36,580 nt of DNA, from positions 1 through 36,580 of the forward strand of contig CACWFV010000032.1 of NCBI GenBank assembly GCA_902760315.1, given 5' to 3'. This document shows, piece by piece, positions 25,703 to 31,110 of this stretch. The position numbers and the translations under genes are program-made. Every line of letters begins with the position of its first letter. Positions within the stretch are counted from its first letter, which is position 1. The notes under the pieces are model-generated. The model saw only the letters and a program-made list of their open reading frames with translations. It did no database searches and was not told the origin of the DNA. The stretch comes from an uncultured Bacteroidales bacterium. Its GTDB lineage: Bacteria; Bacteroidota; Bacteroidia; Bacteroidales; Bacteroidaceae.

Positions 25703-26255
25703 ATGAACGAGATACAGACTATCCAAAACAAAATCTATGAGATTCGAGGTCAGCGCATCATGCTCGATCGGGACTTAGCAGCCATGTATGGTGTAGAAAC
25801 TAAAGTCCTTAATCAGGCTGTAAAACGAAACATAAAGCGTTTCGAAGGTGACGATTTTATGTTCCGTCTCACGAAGGACGAAGCAACACACGTAGCCTTA
25901 AGAGCGCAAAATGTGACCTTGGGAACACCTTTGTACACTGGGGATTCGCAGAATCTCACACGTTTGAGGTCACAAAATGTGACCTCAAACATTGGTCGCG
26001 GAGGTGCACGATATCTACCTTATGCATTTACGGAACTCGGTGTTGCCATGCTCAGTAGTGTACTAAAATCCGAAACTGCTATCAATGTGAATCGCGAAAT
26101 CATGCGTGCCTTCGTGGAGTTCCGTCATTTGGCAGCAGCTCGATGCTATCAGTACCGCACTGGCTGAGCTACAGTCAAAAGAGCCAAGACCAAAGCCAAG
26201 GCGCAGAATCGGGTTCATCCAAGACGATAGCGACTCCCAATCGTCAGAAGAATAG
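25703..26255 (+). pseudogene. ORF6N-domain protein, C-terminal frameshift
   Basis: Start MNEIQTIQNKIYEIRGQRIMLDRDLAAMYGVETKVLNQAVKRN and YLPYAFTELGVAMLSSVL are typical of the ORF6N domain, a DNA-binding-type domain common on phages and mobile islands. The frame runs to a TGA at 26165-26167 after FVEFRHLAA plus ten off-frame residues. The proper C-terminus is found in another frame at about 26134-26255: QQLDAISTALAELQSKEPRPKPRRRIGF ending in SSEE and TAG. So the gene has lost its frame near 26135, with little or no spacer between the domains, which suggests a small deletion. The truncated 154-aa product still holds the whole ORF6N domain and may be functional. It has its own promoter box and begins the AT-rich accessory island. 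Confidence 0.8.
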
Positions 26256-26300
26256 CCCATTACCGTTTTATTTCATCATTTCAAAGATCGCATCGCCACA

Positions 26301-26318
26301 CTCTGACCTTGGTCAGAG
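26301..26318. repeat. 18-bp perfect palindrome next to dispersed repeat copy A
   Basis: CTCTGACC-TT-GGTCAGAG. It lies in a roughly 32-bp insertion between two versions of the AGA(T/A)CGCAT word that begins the dispersed repeat, so copy A carries a duplication or insertion that copies B and C lack. Confidence 0.75.
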
Positions 26319-26475
26319 AACGCATTGAGCGAGTAAAGAGCTTAGTGCTCGCTCTTATGCTCTTTCGAGCGTAGCGTTTTTCGAGGCGTAGCCTCAAAGA
26401 GCGCTTGTGTGTTTTCTTATTATCAATTCTATGCTAAAAATTTGGAAGTTTGCCGAAATGTCGCTATCTTTGCAG
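26317..26475 (+). repeat. Dispersed 159-bp repeat, copy A (promoter-bearing)
   Basis: 159 bp, identical in length to copy B at 29873-30031 and differing at only 4 positions. It contains several hairpins (AAAGAGC/GCTCTTT; GAGGC-GTA-GCCTC) and, at its right end, a complete promoter TTTG-N20-TATCTTTG. It ends at TTTGCAG, exactly where homology with copy B stops. A KilA-N gene lies downstream. Confidence 0.9.
26441..26472 (+). promoter_or_regulatory. Outward promoter at the end of repeat copy A
   Basis: TTTG (26441-26444), 20 bp, TATCTTTG (26465-26472). Reads into a coding remnant and the KilA-N gene at 26601. Confidence 0.75.
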
Positions 26476-26588
26476 TGCATCTGTGGGTACACACCGCCAT
26501 CAACATCGCCAAGACACAGCTGACCGACATGCGCCACGGCACCAAGCCGGATTTTAAGCATAGAATAAACAACAACAAAGTAGCGTGA
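26475..26588 (+). pseudogene. GC-rich 37-codon coding remnant
   Basis: Directly after the repeat lies an open frame that reads HTAINIAKTQLTDMRHGTKP and ends in NNNKVA and TGA. Its base composition is clearly richer in GC than the KilA-N gene behind it, and its codon choice resembles the core genes. This suggests the 3' tail of a chromosomal gene captured between the repeat and KilA-N. I do not recognise the parent gene. Confidence 0.4.
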
Positions 26589-26600
26589 AACATAGTTGTT

Positions 26601-27473
26601 ATGAGCAAAACAAAGAAAATCACAGTAGAGGATACAGAAATATCTGTAATTCTTCAACACGGGACAGATGACTTTATTTGTCTTACAGACATGGCAAGGT
26701 ACAAGGACAATGATCCTGCCTTCATTATTGGTCATTGGCTTAGACTGCGGAACACCATTGAATATATGGGCACGTGGGAAACTCTGCACAACCCAAATTT
26801 TAAACCCACCGATTTCGGTAGGTTTTTGTCTGAATCTGGCTCAAATACGTTTACCATGTCACCAAAAAAGTGGATTGAGGCAACAAACGCTATTGGTATC
26901 TATTCCAAATCAGGAAGGAATGGTGGCACATACGCCCATAAGGATATTGCTTTTAATTTTGGGATGTGGTTGAGCCCTACATTTCAACTATATGTGGTAA
27001 AGGAATATCAACGGCTTGTAGAGGCAGAAAATAATCCTTTAACACTTCAGTGGTCTGCAAGACGGTTTCTTTCCAAAGCAAATTACACAGTACATACAGA
27101 TGCTATCAAAGAAAAACTGGCAACCCTTGGGTATAGTAGGGCAAAGCAAATTCTCGTATATGCACAAGAAGCCGATATGCTGAATATTATTGTTTTTGGT
27201 TGTACTGCTAAAGAATGGGAACGCGCAAATCCAGAATTAACCAAAAAGGGTATGAATATAAGAGACACTGCCTCTATTGGTCAATTATTGATACTTGCAA
27301 ATTTGGAAGCGGTCAATTCCGACTTAATTCGCAGAAATATAATAAAACAAGAAAGAATCAGAATCCTTTTTAGGATGGCAAAGGCACAAATGGAAACCTT
27401 TGACAAGAATGACATGGAGAAAAGATTTAGAAACCAGTTCCCACAGAGTAATGTTGGTAAACTCATAGAATAA
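26601..27473 (+). CDS. KilA-N domain protein
   Basis: 290 aa. The N-terminal 130 residues match the KilA-N domain: FICLTDMARYKDNDPAFIIGHWLRLRNTIEYMGTWE, WIEATNAIGIYSKSGRNGGTYAHKDIAFNFGMWLSPTFQLYVVKEYQRL. The domain is a DNA-binding fold frequent in phages and genomic islands. The C-terminal half (about 140-290) is alpha-helical and of unknown role, with SARRFLSKANYTVHTDAIKEKL and LANLEAVNSDLIRRNI. The gene is AT-rich compared with the flanking core genome. It is transcribed from the promoter in repeat copy A. Its stop overlaps a short frame leading into nucleotidyltransferase and transposase remnants. Confidence 0.9.
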   Translation: MSKTKKITVEDTEISVILQHGTDDFICLTDMARYKDNDPAFIIGHWLRLRNTIEYMGTWETLHNPNFKPTDFGRFLSESGSNTFTMSPKKWIEATNAIGIYSKSGRNGGTYAHKDIAFNFGMWLSPTFQLYVVKEYQRLVEAENNPLTLQWSARRFLSKANYTVHTDAIKEKLATLGYSRAKQILVYAQEADMLNIIVFGCTAKEWERANPELTKKGMNIRDTASIGQLLILANLEAVNSDLIRRNIIKQERIRILFRMAKAQMETFDKNDMEKRFRNQFPQSNVGKLIE

Positions 27474-27525
27474 TGGAGAAGCGAGAGTTTGACACCTTGG
27501 CTGAGTTGCTGGAAGCACACTCTCC

Positions 27526-27558
27526 GACGACGTAATGCGCACAGGGGTGGCAGTGTAA
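27526..27558 (+). pseudogene. 3' end of a MNT-type nucleotidyltransferase (remnant)
   Basis: Reads DDVMRTGVAV then TAA. The intact MNT gene at 28059-28376 ends in EVMRTGVAV. Over the VMRTGVAV stretch the two differ at five nucleotides, all synonymous third positions, so this is a diverged relative, not a recent copy. The rest of the gene is missing: a stop precedes it in the same frame at about 27509. Confidence 0.6.
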
Positions 27559-27709
27559 TGATATAGCTACCAATATACAGAAACTGCAAAAGAATGAGAG
27601 GAATCTCGTTTTGAAGAGACTCTGTGATATCGGAATCACAATTAGGCAGATTTCTCGTATCACAGGAGTCAGCTACGGAGTTATAAGCAGAGCAAAAAGT
27701 GGAGCATGA
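27557..27709 (+). pseudogene. C-terminal remnant of a RAYT-type (Y1) transposase
   Basis: About 50 codons reading NDIATNIQKLQKNERNLVL followed by GITIRQISRITGVSYGVI and TGA. This helix-turn-helix-like ending (G-x-S/T-x-RQI-x-R-x-TG-x-S/x-G-x-I) is the usual C-terminus of REP-associated tyrosine transposases in Bacteroidetes. The catalytic HUH domain is absent, so it is inactive. A MITE-like element starts one base after its stop codon. Confidence 0.55.
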
Positions 27710-27710
27710 G

Positions 27711-27915
27711 ATTGCAACGCCCCACTCTCAAAGAGAGTTCCCAATTTTTCCATCATTTCAAAGAGCGATTTATATGTTCTTGTCGCCAAGCGAGGAATCG
27801 CACCTCATATCTGTAACTTACTGACGCTTGCGTTATAAATCTACCGTCTTAATTCTTACATCTTCCCATCTTACATCAATAGCTACTTCTCTCTTTAAGA
27901 GTATGGCGTTGCAAT
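27711..27915. mobile_element. 205-bp MITE-like element with 27-bp terminal inverted repeats
   Basis: Left end 27711-27737 and right end 27889-27915 are inverted copies matching at 24 of 27 positions, beginning with a perfect ATTGCAACGCC / GGCGTTGCAAT. The interior has no gene. It contains TTTCAAAGAGCG, related to the dispersed repeat, and a TTACATCTTCCCATCTTACATC tract similar to one beside copy C. No clear target-site duplication is visible at the borders. Confidence 0.65.
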
Positions 27916-27940
27916 GCGAATTTCAAAAAAGTGGATCAAG

Positions 27941-27956
27941 AGAACCGTCCCCAATT
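27941..27956 (+). repeat. 16-bp dispersed repeat, first copy
   Basis: AGAACCGTCCCCAATT, exactly repeated in the same orientation at 33185-33200. The CCGTCCCC/GGGGACGG core is reminiscent of repeats linked to RAYT/Y1 transposases. A related TGGGGACACTT lies at 31063-31073. Confidence 0.7.
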
Positions 27957-27998
27957 TTTGCAATTTTTCAATTTTTGCCAATTTTTTTTATCAACAAC

Positions 27999-28029
27999 AA
28001 AAAACCGAGGCATCTGTTGGATGTCTCGG
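27999..28029 (-). terminator. Terminator of the HEPN-MNT operon
   Basis: Stem CCGAGGCATC / GATGTCTCGG (one G-T pair) with a 5-nt loop, followed on the minus strand by TTTTTTGTTGTTG. About 30 nt after the MNT stop codon. Confidence 0.85.
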
Positions 28030-28058
28030 CGGAAAATCTGTTTAAGAGGCTCAATATG

Positions 28059-28376
28059 CTATACAGCAACGCCTGTTCGCATTACCTCACGGTATAGCAT
28101 TGAGTCTTCATTCTCTTCTAGCAATACTGGTTCTATGAGTACGTTCACCTTACGAACGTCTCCCCATAGGTCAGCCCACTGTTCCCAGTGATTCACAATT
28201 TCTGGTTCGGGAACTATTACTGCAACATCTATATCACTATCAGCATTAGCCTGTCCCTTGGCATACGAACCATACATTAATACCTTTGGCTCAGACTGAT
28301 AGCGTGGGCGAATCACTCGTTTGTATTCTCTCACTGTGTCTAGAGCTTGTTCTCTGGTAAGCGTTTCTCTATCCAT
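28059..28376 (-). CDS. MNT-domain nucleotidyltransferase (HEPN-MNT pair, probable antitoxin)
   Basis: 105 aa, minimal nucleotidyltransferase. The motif GS-x10-D-x-D is present: GSYAKGQANADSDIDVAVI (Gly36-Ser37, Asp48, Asp50). In characterised HEPN-MNT systems (HepT-MntA, type VII) the MNT protein silences the HEPN RNase by adding AMP units. This pair uses the PF05168 type of HEPN, so the exact mechanism is inferred. It overlaps the upstream HEPN gene by 37 nt. A terminator follows at 27999-28029, and a diverged copy of its last codons lies at 27526. Confidence 0.9.
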   Translation of the reverse strand: MDRETLTREQALDTVREYKRVIRPRYQSEPKVLMYGSYAKGQANADSDIDVAVIVPEPEIVNHWEQWADLWGDVRKVNVLIEPVLLEENEDSMLYREVMRTGVAV

Positions 28377-28747
28377 TGTATTAATTCCTTTGTAGATTGT
28401 AGAATGTAAAGACTCGCATCCTTGTTGAGCATCTTAGCTGCATCAAGTTTCTGTTCCGGATAGCGTGCCTCAATATACATTGGTTCAATGAGAGTAACGA
28501 ACCGTAATTGTTCGTCTGTCAATTCATCAGTAAGACCACATCTACTCAACAGTCTGGTATGGCTATGTGTGAAAGGCGGGTCATCGTCATGTGTAGCAAC
28601 ATAATATGCCTTTAGAGTCTTCTCAAGAGCCTGATGGCATAAGAATGCTGCATAGAGCCAATAACCATTGTCGTGGGTCAACTCTGCCACCTCAATATCT
28701 TTGGCTGCTATTTCTCTCCATTTTGATGTAATGTCTTCTCTTGCCAT
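28340..28747 (-). CDS. HEPN-domain protein (probable toxin partner of MNT)
   Basis: 135-aa all-helical protein of the PF05168 HEPN class: FLCHQALEKTLKAYYV (His38, Gln39, Glu42, Lys43), a His-rich FTHSHTRLL and the ARYP-like box EARYPEQK (94-100) typical of this class. The RX4HXY RNase motif of HepT-type toxins is not seen, so catalysis is uncertain. First gene of a two-gene operon with MNT (37-nt overlap). A consensus promoter lies at 28771-28802 and gives a leader of about 18 nt. Upstream is truncated repeat copy C. Confidence 0.88.
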   Translation of the reverse strand: MAREDITSKWREIAAKDIEVAELTHDNGYWLYAAFLCHQALEKTLKAYYVATHDDDPPFTHSHTRLLSRCGLTDELTDEQLRFVTLIEPMYIEARYPEQKLDAAKMLNKDASLYILQSTKELIQWIEKRLPENKL

Positions 28748-28770
28748 ATACTTATAGATGTATCCGATGG

Positions 28771-28802
28771 CAAAAGTACAAAGAAAATGTCATACCACCA
28801 AA
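28771..28802 (-). promoter_or_regulatory. Promoter of the HEPN-MNT operon
   Basis: Minus strand: TTTG (28799-28802), 20 bp, TACTTTTG (28771-28778). Confidence 0.75.
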
Positions 28803-28846
28803 TTTTCCGTCAAGAATCGTCATTCAAGACCTGTTTCCATTATTTC

Positions 28847-28936
28847 AAAGATCGCATTGAGCGAGTAAAGAGCTTAGAGCACGCTCTTATGCTCTTTCGA
28901 GCGTAGCGTTTTTCGAGCATTAGCTCAAAGATCGCT
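28847..28936 (+). repeat. Dispersed repeat, copy C (truncated, no promoter end)
   Basis: Starts with the AGATCGCATTGAGCGAGT-like word and follows copies A and B to the TTTTTCGAG segment, then diverges (CATTAGCTCAAAGATCGC in place of the GAGGCGTAGCCTC hairpin region). The promoter-bearing half is missing. It lies between the HEPN promoter and the 3' end of the acetyltransferase gene. Confidence 0.8.
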
Positions 28937-28944
28937 TTTACTTC

Positions 28945-29598
28945 TTACATCTTACATCTTACTTCTTTTGCGATTCTCCCAATCGCATTAAGCCTCCCGG
29001 CCTTGTCCTTACAGATGCAGGTGGCGACGTATGTCGCCCAGTACCGTAGCTTGGCCGTGATGGGCGCCAAGGGCCTCGTCCACAGCAGGTCCGCAGGGTG
29101 ATGCCTCACGTCCACCGCTATCTGCTTGCGAAAGACGTAGGAGGCGTAATTGTTACGCTCACTCCTGCTGTATCCCACGACATAGTATCCATTCTTCAGG
29201 TGCCACTGCACACTCCATGGGGCTGCAGCTGAGGTAGTACATTTCATAAATCTGTAGCCACGTTGCTGCAAGAACACCACTTCCTCTTGCAACAGCTGCG
29301 TCGCTACACCCTGCCCTTGCATTTGAGGAGCTACTGCCAGAAAGTAATCAAAGACATAACGTGAACGGTATTTCGTAAAGCAGTGCATGCCCAGCAGCTC
29401 ACCGCTTTCTACATCCAGTACCACATAAACCACAGACCGCTCTATGACCTTTCGGAATTCCTCCAGCGTATAATGCACAAAGGCGCTGTCTATTCCATGG
29501 TCCCTCCATTGCTGGAACGACGCTCGGAACAGACTATACAGCGCCTCAACAGGCACCTGTGCTTCCTTGTTTGTCTTTATTATAATCTTTCTTCTCAT
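28945..29598 (-). CDS. GNAT-family N-acetyltransferase
   Basis: 217 aa. GNAT fold: FDYFLAVAPQMQGQGVATQLLQEEVVFLQQRG is motif A, with the Q-x-Q-G-x-G/A acetyl-CoA pyrophosphate loop QGQGVA. The second part WHLKNGYYVVGYSRSE is motif B. Residues 155-217 are a basic, helix-rich extension not part of the core fold. The substrate cannot be told. It has better GC content than its neighbours. Nothing suggests it belongs with the toxin modules on either side. It has no clear TAnnTTTG box upstream. Confidence 0.85.
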   Translation of the reverse strand: MRRKIIIKTNKEAQVPVEALYSLFRASFQQWRDHGIDSAFVHYTLEEFRKVIERSVVYVVLDVESGELLGMHCFTKYRSRYVFDYFLAVAPQMQGQGVATQLLQEEVVFLQQRGYRFMKCTTSAAAPWSVQWHLKNGYYVVGYSRSERNNYASYVFRKQIAVDVRHHPADLLWTRPLAPITAKLRYWATYVATCICKDKAGRLNAIGRIAKEVRCKM

Positions 29599-29650
29599 AT
29601 CTTTATTCTATTACAGCTTATGCAGCTGCATATCAGTTACTTTAGCCCCA

Positions 29651-29734
29651 CTAGTACAGCTATCTAGGGGTCTGTATTAGGCTGTCTTTTTTCTGTACTA
29701 GGCTAGCTAGCGTTCATACTAGCTGTATTTCCAG
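29651..29734 (+). repeat. Second 21-bp periodic tract upstream of the GNAT gene
   Basis: Four imperfect units starting at 29651, 29672, 29693 and 29714, built around CTGTACTAG-like words (CTAGTACAG, CTGTATTAG, CTGTACTAG, TCATACTAG). The period is the same as at 25224-25455 and the TAGCTGTAT word is shared. The rest of 29599-29872 has no gene that I can support. Confidence 0.6.
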
Positions 29735-29872
29735 ACCTTTATTTCACAAAAGGTTCCACATTCCACCTTCTTTTTCATCAGACATCAGCCATCTCATCGC
29801 CTCGCCCATCTCCCACTCGACGGATGATCCTACACCATATTATCCCGCGGGCCACCTATCCCCTATTATCAA

Positions 29873-30031
29873 AGAACGCGTTGAGCGAGTAAAGAGCTTA
29901 GTGCTCACTCTTATGCTCTTTCGAGTGTAGCGTTTTTCGAGGCGTAGCCTCAAAGAGCGCTTGTGTGTTTTCTTATTATCAATTCTACGCTAAAAATTTG
30001 GAAGTTTGCCGAAATGTCGCTATCTTTGCAG
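29873..30031 (+). repeat. Dispersed 159-bp repeat, copy B (promoter-bearing)
   Basis: Same length as copy A, 155 of 159 bases identical, same orientation, ending at the same TTTGCAG. It places a consensus promoter directly upstream of a small antitoxin-like frame and a PIN toxin gene. Confidence 0.9.
29997..30028 (+). promoter_or_regulatory. Outward promoter at the end of repeat copy B
   Basis: TTTG (29997-30000), 20 bp, TATCTTTG (30021-30028), with the first start codon 28 nt downstream at 30056. Confidence 0.75.
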
Positions 30032-30055
30032 CAGAAATACATTAATTCATAGTTT

Positions 30056-30157
30056 ATGAGCAAAAAGGAGAAGGAAGAGAAAATCAAGGAGTTTTGGGAA
30101 TACTACGAGTCAACACAGGGTTCTATCACCATTGCAGACCCAATAGTTTTGGACTAA
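30056..30157 (+). CDS. 33-aa probable antitoxin fragment upstream of the PIN gene
   Basis: Short frame starting MSKKEKEEKIKEFWEYYEST and ending ITIADPIVLD. Its stop codon overlaps the PIN start (TAATG), as in translationally coupled toxin-antitoxin pairs. It is strongly charged and could form one helix plus a strand that docks on the toxin. At 33 residues it lacks the DNA-binding domain of usual VapB-type antitoxins (about 70-90 aa). It may be the surviving toxin-binding tail, truncated when the repeat joined here. Confidence 0.6.
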   Translation: MSKKEKEEKIKEFWEYYESTQGSITIADPIVLD

Positions 30158-30579
30158 TGAGACTGTTACTTGACACTAACATCTATGTATTCCTTATCAG
30201 CGATCGAAAGTCGCTGACAACAGATGTTCGTGCAGTACTCGAAGCTCCAGAGAATCTAAAATATCTTAGCATCGTAAGTCTCCAGGAATTGATAACTGCA
30301 TTTCGTACTAAAAAACTGCTGTCCAATATTTGGAAGACTGAAGCTGAGATGATTTCCTTTGTCCTAAATGACCCTTCAATCGAAATTGACAATACTGATA
30401 TAAATGTCATTCGCACTTTAGCGTCACTTCAAATAAATGAGGTGCAAGACCATAAAGACCCTTTTGACCACATTATCATTTCTCAAGCTATTTCCCACAA
30501 AATGACCCTTGTTAGTTCCGATGAGAAATTTCCTTTCTATCGTAAACAAGGTCTTCGTTTAATAGAGAATCTTCGTTAG
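30157..30579 (+). CDS. PIN-domain ribonuclease toxin (VapC-like)
   Basis: 140 aa, complete PIN fold. The acidic metal-binding residues are in place: Asp6 (LLLDTNIY), Glu44 (SLQELITAF), Asp104 (KDPFDHIIISQA) and Asp122 (LVSSDEKF). PIN toxins cut tRNA or rRNA when not bound by their antitoxin. The start at 30157 is chosen over 30094 because the fold begins at MRLLLDTN and the ATG overlaps the preceding stop codon. The promoter comes from dispersed repeat copy B. The gene end is followed by TCCATTATTTCAAAGAACGC, the same word found at the start of repeat copy C, so this cassette is flanked by repeat sequence on both sides. Confidence 0.9.
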   Translation: MRLLLDTNIYVFLISDRKSLTTDVRAVLEAPENLKYLSIVSLQELITAFRTKKLLSNIWKTEAEMISFVLNDPSIEIDNTDINVIRTLASLQINEVQDHKDPFDHIIISQAISHKMTLVSSDEKFPFYRKQGLRLIENLR

Positions 30580-30680
30580 ATTCACTTTTTCCATTATTTC
30601 AAAGAACGCTTTCTCTATGTCTTTATTGTAAGGGTGACCTATAGACTATGGCCACAGCCCACCCTAATAATTTAAGTCAT

Positions 30681-30697
30681 TTATCTGACTAAGAATT
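30681..30697 (+). repeat. 17-bp direct repeat, left copy
   Basis: TTATCTGACTAAGAATT, matching 15 of 17 bases (11 consecutive) with 31041-31057. It covers the stop codon of the 59-aa membrane peptide gene. Confidence 0.6.
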
Positions 30698-30868
30698 AAT
30701 CAAACTATACAAGTCGATACCATCAGCGATGGAATACGACAGGGCTGCCAGTGTGCCGACCATTCCCAATACTCCAGTAGCAGCAATGAAGTAAAGAGTT
30801 AACGCAACTGTTGTTGCCAACAAGCCTGCGACGAGTCTCATGGTAATAGGAATTCTTTTATTAACCAT
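30689..30868 (-). CDS. 59-aa small membrane protein downstream of the 5S-like RNA
   Basis: Reads MVNKRIPITMRLVAGLLATT, then a continuous hydrophobic span (TTVALTLYFIAATGVLGMVG, TLAALSYSIADG) and LYSLINS before TAG. It has one long or two short TM segments, a basic N-terminus and no lipobox. I recognise no family. It is small, Gly/Ala-rich and membrane-active in appearance, so a toxin-like or bacteriocin-like peptide is possible, but this is inference. It starts about 60 nt after the 3' end of the 5S-like RNA on the same strand with no promoter box between, so the RNA may be part of its transcript. Confidence 0.6.
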   Translation of the reverse strand: MVNKRIPITMRLVAGLLATTVALTLYFIAATGVLGMVGTLAALSYSIADGIDLYSLINS

Positions 30869-30926
30869 ATTACTATGATTTATAAAATTTATTTTTCTCC
30901 ACGCTCTCGTGGAAGGAATTATCTAC

Positions 30927-31038
30927 TACGGCGCTACCTTACTCTCCCACCAATCACGGCAGTACCATAGGCACATCGGATTTTCACTTCTCTGTTCGGA
31001 ATGGATAGAGGTGGGACTCCCCGTGTTAAGCACCTATA
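30927..31038 (-). rRNA. Isolated, diverged 5S rRNA-like gene
   Basis: The minus strand carries the hallmark 5S strings in order: CCCACCTC, CCATTCCGAACAGAGAAGTG, ATGGTACTGCC and GGTGGGAGAGTAAGG. Helix I closes with GGTGCT (31034-31029) and AGCGCC (30935-30930). Helix II (CACGGGG/TCCGATGTG) and helix V (CCT...AGG; CTGCC/GGTGG) also pair. Length is about 110 nt. No 16S, 23S or rRNA spacer tRNA lies in the window, so it is not at the end of an rRNA operon. The helix II-III side (GTGAAAATCCGATGTGCC) departs from the usual Bacteroidales sequence as I know it. It could be an orphan 5S gene, a 5S pseudogene or a 5S-mimicking leader of the downstream peptide gene. Confidence 0.75.
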
Positions 31039-31040
31039 TA

Positions 31041-31057
31041 TTATGCGACTAAGAATT
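31041..31057 (+). repeat. 17-bp direct repeat, right copy
   Basis: TTATGCGACTAAGAATT, 360 bp from the left copy. Together they bracket the 5S-like RNA plus the peptide gene. It is followed by a TGGGGACACTT word. Confidence 0.6.
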
Positions 31058-31110
31058 GGAACTGGGGACACTTCTCATGATCCACAAATTCCAAATTTCC
31101 TCAAAGTCAG

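Noticed and set aside
29383-29667. 94-codon plus-strand frame over the GNAT start
   Set aside because: Antisense to the acetyltransferase N-terminus and running into the 21-bp tract. No supporting features.
30900-31060. End of a complete rRNA operon
   Set aside because: No 23S, 16S or spacer tRNA sequence upstream on the minus strand up to 36580. Only protein genes are present.
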